DNA from: Alphaproteobacteria bacterium
Lineage (GTDB): Bacteria > Pseudomonadota > Alphaproteobacteria > Sphingomonadales > Sphingomonadaceae
Length of the DNA stretch: 11,258 nucleotides
Reading direction: 5' to 3'
NCBI GenBank assembly: GCA_020249025.1
Contig: JADCGM010000414.1
Location: 1 to 11,258 of the forward strand
Positions 1-5,233 of the stretch are shown in pieces (the first letter of the stretch is position 1; every line of letters begins with the position of its first letter). The notes beneath the pieces were generated by a model. That model saw only the letters and a list, made by a program, of their open reading frames with translations. It was not told where the DNA came from and made no database searches. The translations under genes were made by a program, and so were the position numbers.

Positions 1-134
1 AAGAACGCCATCATGGCCGTCACGAAGTCGGCATAGGCGATCTTCCACGCGCCGCCGTGATGGCCGTGGCCGTGGCCGCCCTTCTTCTTCTTGATGATGA
101 TCGGGCGCGCCTGGGCTCCGAGATTGCGGGACAT
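1..134 (-). CDS. motB: MotB, flagellar stator (N-terminal part, cut by window edge)
   Basis: MotB is the peptidoglycan-anchored half of the proton-driven flagellar stator and works in the inner membrane with MotA. Only the first 44 residues are in the window. They show the family's N-terminal signature: a basic cytoplasmic tail (RPIIIKKKK, residues 10-18), then WKIAYADFVTAMMAF (30-44), the start of the single membrane helix. D36 aligns with the proton-carrying Asp32 of E. coli MotB. The start ATG (134-132) is one base after the motA stop, so the two genes are co-transcribed and probably translationally coupled. An oddity is the Gly/His run GHGHGHHGG (residues 20-28) between the basic tail and the helix, where E. 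coli has a shorter, less His-rich stretch. The peptidoglycan-binding OmpA-like domain lies outside the window. Confidence 0.95.
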   Translation of the reverse strand, partial: MSRNLGAQARPIIIKKKKGGHGHGHHGGAWKIAYADFVTAMMAF

Positions 135-135
135 G

Positions 136-1023
136 TCAGGCCGCCTTCGCGAGCGCGGCCGGACCCTTCGGCAGCTCCTGGATCGCGCCCTCCAGTTCGG
201 CGAAGGTCGGCTGGACGTCGGCGGGGACCGCGCGGCGCGCCATCTCGACCGCGACCGCCGGCGAATGGCCGTGGAGATGCGCGACGAGCGTCTTCTTGAT
301 GACGTTGTAGATCTTGCCGTCCTCGTCGATGACCTGCTCGAGGCGGCCGCCGATCGGGGCGATGAAGCAATAGGACAGCAGCACGCCGAGGAAGGTGCCG
401 GTGAGCGCGCCGCCGATCATCGCGCCGAGCACTTCGGTCGGCTGGTCGATCGAGGCCATGGTCTTGATGACGCCGAGCACCGCAGCGACGATGCCGATGG
501 CGGGCAGGCCCTCGGCGAGCTGGACGATGGCCTTCTGGCCGGTCAGCTCCTCGCCGTGATGGCGCTCGATGTCGGCGTCCATCGCATCCTCGGCCTGGTG
601 CGGATCGGTCATGTTCATGAGGAACAGGCGCAGATAGTCGCGCACGAAATCGATGACGTGATGGTCGGCCATCAGCCGCGGATAGCGGCCGAAGACCGGC
701 GAGGTTTCGGGCTGCTCGATCTGCTCCTCGAGCTGGCGCATCCCGCCGCCCTTCAGCATGTCGAGCAGCGAATAGAGCAGGCAGAGGACGTCGCGATAAT
801 CGTCCTTCTTCCAGCGCGGGCCCTTGAAGGCGCGGCCCATCGACTTGGGCGTGCTTTTGACGACCGCCATGGAATTGGCGACCACGAAGGCGCCGAGCGC
901 GGCGCCGCCGATCGCCATCATCTCGTGCGGCAGGGCATGGAGAATCGGCTCCATGTTGCCGCCCGCGATGAGATAGCTGCCGAAGACGCAGCCGAGCACG
1001 ATGAGATAGCCGATAGCGTTCAT
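136..1023 (-). CDS. motA: MotA, flagellar motor stator protein
   Basis: MotA is the four-helix membrane subunit of the proton-driven stator; its cytoplasmic loop pushes on FliG in the rotor. The product is 295 aa, the same length as E. coli MotA, and is recognisable along its whole length. TM1 (about 1-22) and TM2 (about 33-52) come first, then a long cytoplasmic loop with FGRYPRLMADHHVIDFVRDY (111-130). TM3 contains GLPAIGIVAAVLGV, where P174 matches E. coli Pro173, and TM4 contains GTFLGVLLSYCFIAP, where P223 matches Pro222. In the FliG-contacting loop E99 matches E. coli Glu98, but the Arg90 position reads as K91, a conservative change. The start is fixed by alignment with the E. coli N terminus; no clear Shine-Dalgarno sequence precedes it. 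It is followed after one base by motB and is divergent from flaF. Confidence 0.97.
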   Translation of the reverse strand: MNAIGYLIVLGCVFGSYLIAGGNMEPILHALPHEMMAIGGAALGAFVVANSMAVVKSTPKSMGRAFKGPRWKKDDYRDVLCLLYSLLDMLKGGGMRQLEEQIEQPETSPVFGRYPRLMADHHVIDFVRDYLRLFLMNMTDPHQAEDAMDADIERHHGEELTGQKAIVQLAEGLPAIGIVAAVLGVIKTMASIDQPTEVLGAMIGGALTGTFLGVLLSYCFIAPIGGRLEQVIDEDGKIYNVIKKTLVAHLHGHSPAVAVEMARRAVPADVQPTFAELEGAIQELPKGPAALAKAA

Positions 1024-1111
1024 GGGCCGGGGTGCTACCGGCGCAACGTTTAACGCCGGGGCAATCGCCGGTGCGTTACGGCTCCGGCATCAAATTCGAG
1101 GAGCCCGCACC
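1024..1111. promoter_or_regulatory. Divergent motA/flaF intergenic region with overlapping dyads
   Basis: This 88-bp gap must hold promoters for two diverging flagellar units. It contains a perfect 6-bp inverted repeat, CCGGCG (1038-1043) and CGCCGG (1054-1059), with a 10-nt centre. An overlapping imperfect dyad has TAACGC (1051-1056) facing GCGTTA (1073-1078). CGCCGG occurs again at 1066-1071. I found no convincing sigma-70, sigma-28 or sigma-54 promoter. The dyads may be operator sites for a flagellar regulator, or simply chance in GC-rich DNA. Confidence 0.35.
1098..1103 (+). promoter_or_regulatory. Ribosome binding site of flaF
   Basis: GAGGAG lies 8 nt before the ATG at 1112. It decides the start: the same frame is open back to an ATG at 1022, but that ATG has no Shine-Dalgarno sequence, and the extra 30 residues do not look like FlaF. 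Confidence 0.75.
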
Positions 1112-1480
1112 ATGTCGCTCGCCGCCTACCGTCACACCCAGCGCACCGCCGAGAGCCCGCGCCAGGTCGAGCACCGCGTCTTCTCGCAGGTCACCGCCGC
1201 GCTCGTCGACGCCGACTCGCGCGGGCTGTCGGGGCCGCAGCTCGTCACCGCGCTCCACCGCAATCGCGAGCTGTGGTCGGCGCTGGCCGACGACTGCCGC
1301 TCGCCCGGCAACCGTCTGCCCGATTCGCTGCGCGCCGGCATCATTTCGCTGGCGCTGTGGGTCGACCGCCATTCGTCGGCGGTCGCGCGCGGCGAGGCGC
1401 AGGTCACCGATCTCGTCGAGATCAACCGCACAGTGATGGAGGGCCTGCGCCCCGCCGCGGCCGCCGCCGCAGCGGCCTGA
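1112..1480 (+). CDS. flaF: FlaF, flagellar biosynthesis regulator
   Basis: FlaF is a small alphaproteobacterial cytoplasmic protein needed for flagellin synthesis or secretion; in Caulobacter it acts opposite the translational regulator FlbT. The product is 122 aa, normal for the family. Recognisable parts are the N terminus MSLAAYRHTQRTAESPRQVE with the typical Y-x-R/Q-T-x(3)-SPR-x-x-E pattern, a middle section with LVTALHRNRELWSALADDC, and RAGIISLALWVDRHSSAV before the C-terminal helix. The protein ends in an alanine-rich tail (RPAAAAAAAA), probably disordered. It is the only plus-strand gene here, divergent from motAB and convergent with the che operon. No flbT, its usual neighbour in many alphaproteobacteria, is in the window. 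It is assigned by family resemblance without a database search. Confidence 0.88.
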   Translation: MSLAAYRHTQRTAESPRQVEHRVFSQVTAALVDADSRGLSGPQLVTALHRNRELWSALADDCRSPGNRLPDSLRAGIISLALWVDRHSSAVARGEAQVTDLVEINRTVMEGLRPAAAAAAAA

Positions 1481-1524
1481 TCCGCGCACCCTTTCGCGTC
1501 GCGTCCCCGCGTTCCCCCGGTCCG

Positions 1525-1547
1525 CCCCGTACGCCCCTCCCCTCCCC
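1525..1547 (-). other. Predicted G-quadruplex (four G4 tracts on minus strand)
   Basis: The plus strand has four CCCC tracts at 1525-1528, 1534-1537, 1539-1542 and 1544-1547. The minus strand therefore reads GGGG with loops of 1, 1 and 5 nt, which fits the strict intramolecular G-quadruplex pattern with four-quartet stacks. The last tract can alternatively pair with GGGG at 1553-1556 in a small hairpin. The element lies in the non-coding gap between flaF and its terminator, on the template strand for flaF transcription. The rest of 1481-1570 shows no gene. Confidence 0.6.
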
Positions 1548-1570
1548 TCGGCGGGGCGGGCCATCCCAAG

Positions 1571-1608
1571 GAAAAGCCCCGGCGCGAGGATCGCGTCCGG
1601 GGCTTTTT
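1571..1608. terminator. Bidirectional intrinsic terminator between flaF and the che operon
   Basis: An 11-bp perfect stem pairs AAAAGCCCCGG (1572-1582) with CCGGGGCTTTT (1597-1607). Inside it a second stem, CGCGA (1583-1587) with TCGCG (1591-1595), closes a 3-nt loop. A T run follows on the plus strand (1604-1608) and a TTTT run on the minus strand. flaF reads into it from the left and the che operon from the right, so it can stop both convergent transcripts. Confidence 0.93.
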
Positions 1609-1648
1609 CATGCGACCGGCCCGGGCGGGCCAGCGACTGAGCCGTGGA

Positions 1649-1942
1649 TCAGGCGGCTTCCTCGATCATCACCGGCGACAGACCGGCGGCGAGGCGGCGG
1701 CGCAGCGCTTCCATGCCGACCCGGTCGAGGCAGTGCTCGGGCGCATCGGTCATCATGTCGCGCAGCAGGGTTGCGACCAGCCGCTGCGTCTGCGCGGCGA
1801 CGTCGATCGCCTGCAGCTTGTCGAGATTGGCGGGGGTGAAGTCGATCTCCGCCGCGATGTTGGCGCCGACATCCTCGGTGAGGGTGGCGACGCGCTCCAG
1901 TTCATCGGCGATCGACAGCAACAGGCGTTCGCGCGAGGTCAT
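1649..1942 (-). CDS. Small helical Che-operon protein with CheZ-type DxxxQ motif (CheT-like by position)
   Basis: This 97-aa protein is the last gene of the che operon. I do not recognise its family by sequence. Its start ATG overlaps the cheD stop (ATGA) and is preceded by a full GGAGG Shine-Dalgarno sequence, so it is very likely a real, coupled gene. The protein looks all-helical: an amphipathic helix at about 3-32 (containing IADELERVATLTEDVGANIA), a turn at DFTPAN (34-39), a second helix at about 40-63, then a short charged C terminus. The second helix contains D47-V-A-A-Q51, the D-x-x-x-Q arrangement used by CheZ phosphatases (Asp143/Gln147 in E. coli). No other phosphatase (CheZ, CheC, CheX) is encoded in the window. 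In S. meliloti the gene after cheD is cheT, which encodes a DxxxQ phosphatase for CheY1-P that also binds CheR. A matching role is inferred from position, size and motif, not from overall similarity. Confidence 0.85.
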   Translation of the reverse strand: MTSRERLLLSIADELERVATLTEDVGANIAAEIDFTPANLDKLQAIDVAAQTQRLVATLLRDMMTDAPEHCLDRVGMEALRRRLAAGLSPVMIEEAA

Positions 1943-2421
1943 GCTGCTTCCTCCGTCCGGTCGGAGATGGTGATCCGGGTGACGCCGGTCGACGGCGCGA
2001 AGTCGATGCGGCGGGCGAGGTGCCCCCCGACCTTCTCGTCGCTGACCGTGATGCCGCGGCGCGACAGCTCGGCTCGCGCCATCGCGGCGTTGCCGGGGCC
2101 GGCCTGGTTCTGACGGCCGGGATTTTCGGCCCCGCCGTAGATCCGCGCCTGCATGCGGTCGGTCTGGGCGCCGCGCTTTTCGAGCATGCGGATCAGCGCC
2201 GGGATCGACTCCGATCCGTAGCGGCCGGCGCTCAGCACCGTTGCGGCGGCGCTCTGCCCCGGCGGCGGGGCGGCAAGCAGGAAGTGGTTCATGCCGCCGA
2301 CGCGCGCGACGGGGTCGTGCAGGCACACGGCCACGCACGATCCGAGCACGGTCGTGAACTCCGCATTGGCGTCGTTCGACACCACGAAGTCGCCCTGAAC
2401 CACGGTCCGCCGCCATTTCAT
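1939..2421 (-). CDS. cheD: CheD, chemoreceptor glutamine deamidase
   Basis: CheD is a cytoplasmic enzyme that deamidates specific glutamines in chemoreceptors, and in some species also acts with CheC on CheY-P. The product is 160 aa, normal for the family. The signature TTVLGSCVAVCLHD (residues 23-36) and GGMNHFLL (42-49) supply the catalytic set: C29 as nucleophile, H46 as base, and T23. The spacings of 6 (T to C) and 17 (C to H) equal those of Thr21, Cys27 and His44 in Thermotoga CheD. A later motif ARIYGGAENP (92-101) is also typical. The start ATG shares one base with the cheY stop (TGATG), and the stop overlaps the next gene by four bases (ATGA). The receptor upstream has glutamines near its predicted modification sites that could be substrates. 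Confidence 0.97.
   Translation of the reverse strand: MKWRRTVVQGDFVVSNDANAEFTTVLGSCVAVCLHDPVARVGGMNHFLLAAPPPGQSAAATVLSAGRYGSESIPALIRMLEKRGAQTDRMQARIYGGAENPGRQNQAGPGNAAMARAELSRRGITVSDEKVGGHLARRIDFAPSTGVTRITISDRTEEAA
1950..1954 (-). promoter_or_regulatory. Strong ribosome binding site of the 97-aa gene
   Basis: GGAGG on the minus strand lies 7 nt before the ATG at 1942-1940, inside the end of cheD. It fixes the start at MTSRERLLL and rejects the longer open frame running back into cheD. Confidence 0.8.
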
Positions 2422-2810
2422 CAGTTGAGCGCTCCAAACACCGCTTCGATCTTTTGCCGCAGCGTCGCCTGGGTGAACGGCTTCACGACGTAATTGTTGA
2501 CCTTCAGCGCCGCCGCCTTCTGGACGATCTCGCGCTCGGCCGAGCCGGTCAGCATGATGAACGGCACGTTGGCGAGCTTGGGATCGGCGCGGACCGCAGC
2601 GAGGAACTGCAGCCCGTCCATCCCCGGCATGTTGAGATCGGAGACGATGAGGTGCGGCACGTCGGCGCGCAGCGCCGGCAGCGCGGCCTCGGCCGAGCCC
2701 TCGTCACGCACGTCGTGGACGCCGAACGACTGGAGCGCCTGACGCACCAGTGCGCGCATCGCCAGCTGGTCGTCGACGACGAACACCCGGAGGCGGTTAG
2801 CGGCTGGCAT
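2421..2810 (-). CDS. cheY: CheY response regulator, cheB-cheD position (CheY2-like, probable motor regulator)
   Basis: This is a single-domain receiver of 129 aa that accepts phosphate from CheA and, as CheY, binds the flagellar switch. All receiver residues are present: acidic pocket D13/D14, phospho-acceptor D58 in SDLNMPGMDG, T88 in LTGS, the aromatic switch Y107, and K110 in VVKPF. The start MPAANRLR is chosen because AGGGAG lies 6 nt upstream and the receiver fold begins at R8; the longer open frame would run far into cheB. The gene overlaps the 3' end of cheB by 14 nt and touches cheD by one base. In S. meliloti the cheY at this place is CheY2, the one that drives the motor. That role is inferred here from position only. 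Confidence 0.95.
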   Translation of the reverse strand: MPAANRLRVFVVDDQLAMRALVRQALQSFGVHDVRDEGSAEAALPALRADVPHLIVSDLNMPGMDGLQFLAAVRADPKLANVPFIMLTGSAEREIVQKAAALKVNNYVVKPFTQATLRQKIEAVFGALN

Positions 2811-3879
2811 GCAAGGCTCCCTGGAAATAACGCGGTGACGGGGCCGGCGACGCCAGCGGCGCCCCGGTGTGTTCGATGATCGCCGCGCCGAGGCGCGACA
2901 GCGGCAGCTCGCGCTCCACGGCGCCGATCGCCTTGGCGGCGCGCGGCATGCCGTAGACGACGCAGCTGGTCTCGTCCTGGCCGAGCGTGCGGGCGCCATG
3001 CTCGCGCATCGCCAGCAGGCCCTCGGCGCCGTCGGCGCCCATGCCGGTCAGGATGACGCCCAGCGACGGGCCGGCGGCGCGGGCGACGGACTGGAAGAGC
3101 ACGTCAACCGAAGGCTGGTGGCCGGTGACGAGCGGACCGCTAACGAGGCGGACGCGGCCGCGCGGCCAGCAGCTGACCTCCATGTGACGGTCGCCGCCTG
3201 GGGCGATGTAGATGCAGCCCTGCTGGAGCGGCATGCCGTCTGCCGCCTCGACGACGCGCGGTTCGAGGAGGCGGTCGAGCCGCGCCGCAAGGCTGGCGGT
3301 GAAGGTCGGCGGCATGTGCTGGACGACGACCGTCGGCGGGCAGTTGGCGGGGAAGTTGCGCAGCACCTCGAACAGCGCCTCGACGCCGCCGGTCGACGCG
3401 CCGATGGCGACGAGCATACCGTTCCAGCGGAAGTCCTCGACCGGGCCCTCGTCGCGGCCCATCGGGGCCGGCGCGACCTTCGAGGCGGCGGCCTCGCGGA
3501 TGAGATCGAGCAGCGCCGGAAGCTCGCGCTCCATGCTGGCGCCGCGGCCGTCGGCGGGCTTGGCGAAGCAGCCGACCGCGCCGAGACGCATCGCCTCGAC
3601 CGCGGCGACCGACCCGGCCTGAGTCGCCGCCGAGACCATCACGACGGGCGTCGGGCGCAACGTCATGATCTTTTCGAGGAAGGCGAGGCCGTTCATGCCC
3701 GGCATCTCGATGTCGAGGGTGACGACGTCGGGATCGAGCGTCTTGATCATCTCGCGCGCGGTGGCGGCGTCGGACGCGCTGCCGACGACCTCGATGCCGG
3801 GATCGCGCTTGAGCAGCGACGCGAGAAAGGCGCGCATCGTCGGACTGTCGTCGACGACAAGGACGCGGACCCGGCTCAT
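2797..3879 (-). CDS. cheB: CheB, receptor methylesterase/glutamine deamidase with receiver domain
   Basis: CheB removes methyl groups from chemoreceptors and deamidates glutamines, giving adaptation feedback when CheA phosphorylates it. The protein is 360 aa with two domains. The receiver (about 4-125) has D10/D11, phospho-acceptor D56 in TLDIEMPGMNG, and K107 in FAKP. After a linker (about 126-152) comes the esterase domain with catalytic S162 in IGASTGG, H188 in VQHMP and D283 in GMGADGAEG, matching Ser164, His190 and Asp286 of the enterobacterial enzyme. The start ATG overlaps the cheR stop (ATGA) and has AAGGGAG 7 nt upstream. Its 3' end overlaps the start of the downstream cheY by 14 nt. 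The tail (about 338-360) is rich in Ala, Pro and Ser and probably disordered. Confidence 0.98.
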   Translation of the reverse strand: MSRVRVLVVDDSPTMRAFLASLLKRDPGIEVVGSASDAATAREMIKTLDPDVVTLDIEMPGMNGLAFLEKIMTLRPTPVVMVSAATQAGSVAAVEAMRLGAVGCFAKPADGRGASMERELPALLDLIREAAASKVAPAPMGRDEGPVEDFRWNGMLVAIGASTGGVEALFEVLRNFPANCPPTVVVQHMPPTFTASLAARLDRLLEPRVVEAADGMPLQQGCIYIAPGGDRHMEVSCWPRGRVRLVSGPLVTGHQPSVDVLFQSVARAAGPSLGVILTGMGADGAEGLLAMREHGARTLGQDETSCVVYGMPRAAKAIGAVERELPLSRLGAAIIEHTGAPLASPAPSPRYFQGALHASR

Positions 3880-4760
3880 GCCTGCGCTCCCTTCAACTGG
3901 TAGATCGTCTGCCCGCGCGACTCGAACAGGTCGCGCGTCTCGGCAGCCAGCCGCTCGGAGTGGCCGATGATGAGATGGCCGCCGGGATTGAGCGCGCTGG
4001 CGAACCGCTGTTCGAGCTGCAGCCGCTCTTCCGGCCCGAAGTAGATCATCACGTTGCGGCAGATGATGACATCGAACTGCCCGGCCATCGGCCAGGGGTG
4101 GAAGAGGTTGAGCATGCGGAAGGTGATCATCGCGCGCAGGCGGTCGTCGAAGCGGTAGCCGGCGCCGTCGCGAACCAGCCAGCGCTTGCGCAGATCGGCG
4201 TCGATCGGCTCGACGCGGTCGGCGGGATAGACGCCGGCGCGGCCGGTCTCGACCATCTGCGAGGCGATGTCGGTGGCGAGGATGGCGACATCGGCGTCGA
4301 GGAACCAGGTCGGGTTGAACGGCTCCAGCCGCTCGGCCGCCTTGGCGATGCTCAGCGCCAGCGTATAGGGTTCCTCGCCCGACGAGCAGCCGGCCGACCA
4401 GAAGCGGACGCGCCCGCCGCGCCGCGCGCGGTCGAGCAGCGAGGGCAGCAGCTCGGCTTCGAGAAACTCGAAATGGTGCGGCTCGCGGCAGAAGCTGGTG
4501 TGGTTGGTGGTCAGCGCCTCGACGACGATGGCGCGCTCGGCGCCGTCGTTCTCCAGCAGCCGACAATAGCTGTCGAAGTTGGCGATGCCGCGCGTGCGCA
4601 GCCGCCGCGCGAGGCGGTTGAAGATAAGGCTGCTCTTGCCGGTCGAGAAGCTGATCCCGGCTTCGCGCTTCACCAGCGCCGAGATCACGTCGAAGTGACG
4701 GTCCTCGAAGCCGAGCGCGATTTCCTGCGCGCTCGCCTTGACGATGGGTTGTTCGATCAT
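3876..4760 (-). CDS. cheR: CheR, chemoreceptor glutamate methyltransferase
   Basis: CheR uses S-adenosylmethionine to methylate glutamates in the receptor signalling domain. The product is 294 aa, close to the 286 aa of E. coli CheR. The N-terminal helical domain (about 18-80) contains KSSLIFNRLARRLR (42-55), which is typical. Then come TTNHTSFCREPHHF (84-97), the SAM-binding loop WSAGCSSGEEPYTLA (121-135), ATDIA (162-166) and CRNVMIYF (234-241). The usual SFFRE reads SFCRE here, with Cys91 replacing Phe; I expect this to be tolerated. ATGA overlaps join it to both cheW and cheB. The receptor at the head of the operon ends in a pentapeptide of the type that docks CheR, so this CheR probably works on it first. 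Confidence 0.98.
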   Translation of the reverse strand: MIEQPIVKASAQEIALGFEDRHFDVISALVKREAGISFSTGKSSLIFNRLARRLRTRGIANFDSYCRLLENDGAERAIVVEALTTNHTSFCREPHHFEFLEAELLPSLLDRARRGGRVRFWSAGCSSGEEPYTLALSIAKAAERLEPFNPTWFLDADVAILATDIASQMVETGRAGVYPADRVEPIDADLRKRWLVRDGAGYRFDDRLRAMITFRMLNLFHPWPMAGQFDVIICRNVMIYFGPEERLQLEQRFASALNPGGHLIIGHSERLAAETRDLFESRGQTIYQLKGAQA

Positions 4761-5224
4761 GCCGCCACCTGCAGGTTCTCGGTGAGGCCGAGACGATCGA
4801 GGGCGAGAACGAGCAGCATGCGCTGATCCTGAAGCACGAGGCCTTCGAGGAACGCCGCCGCCTCGGCGGCGACGTCGCCGGTCGGCTGCACTGCGCTGCG
4901 CGGGAAGGTCAGGATGTCGGACACGCCGTCGGCGATGAGGCCGACCTGCTGCCCGTCGATCTGGACGACGATGATGACATGGCGTTCGCTCGGGTTGGAC
5001 TTGCCCCAGCCCAGCCGCTCGCCGAGGTCGCAGACCGGCAGCACCACGCCGCGCAGGTTGACGACGCCGCGCACGAAGCTCGGGACGCCGGGCAGCGGGG
5101 TCGAGGGCGACCACGGGCGGATCTCGCGGACCGCCATGATGTCGACGGCGAGCTGGTGCCCCGCGATCTCGAAGACGATGACCTGGCGCTGGGCGTTGTC
5201 GATGTCGATGTCGATGTCGGACAT
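4757..5224 (-). CDS. cheW: CheW, receptor-kinase coupling protein
   Basis: CheW is the cytoplasmic adaptor that links chemoreceptors to CheA in signalling arrays. The product is 155 aa, normal for the family, and is a single CheW (SH3-like) domain at about 13-148. The conserved segments are EIRPWSPSTPLPGVPSFVRG (34-53), then NLRGVVLPVCDL (56-67), whose R58 matches the conserved Arg62 of E. coli CheW. A start AAGGA overlapping the cheA stop lies 6-7 nt upstream, so translation is probably coupled to cheA. It is the only separate CheW in the window. The N terminus MSDIDIDIDN is unusual because a short DNA tandem repeat encodes it, which leaves residues 2-9 acidic and probably flexible. Confidence 0.97.
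   Translation of the reverse strand: MSDIDIDIDNAQRQVIVFEIAGHQLAVDIMAVREIRPWSPSTPLPGVPSFVRGVVNLRGVVLPVCDLGERLGWGKSNPSERHVIIVVQIDGQQVGLIADGVSDILTFPRSAVQPTGDVAAEAAAFLEGLVLQDQRMLLVLALDRLGLTENLQVAA
5201..5218 (-). repeat. Hexanucleotide tandem repeat in the 5' end of cheW
   Basis: Three perfect copies of GATGTC (plus strand; GACATC on the coding strand) are followed by one degenerate copy, GTTGTC, at 5195-5200. They encode the repeated Asp-Ile pairs at CheW residues 3-8. Copy-number change would keep the reading frame and would only lengthen or shorten the flexible N terminus. Confidence 0.8.
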
Positions 5225-5233
5225 GGTCGTTCC

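Noticed and set aside
91..1053. 320-codon plus-strand open frame opposite motA
   Set aside because: Antisense shadow of motA; composition is repetitive in Asp, Arg, His and Ala, with no motif.
1024..1060. Possible sigma-54 promoters in the motA/flaF gap
   Set aside because: On the motA strand, GGCGTTAAACGTTGC has GG and GC separated by 11 bases instead of 10. On the flaF strand, GG at 1031 and GC at 1043 have the right spacing but otherwise poor -24 and -12 matches.
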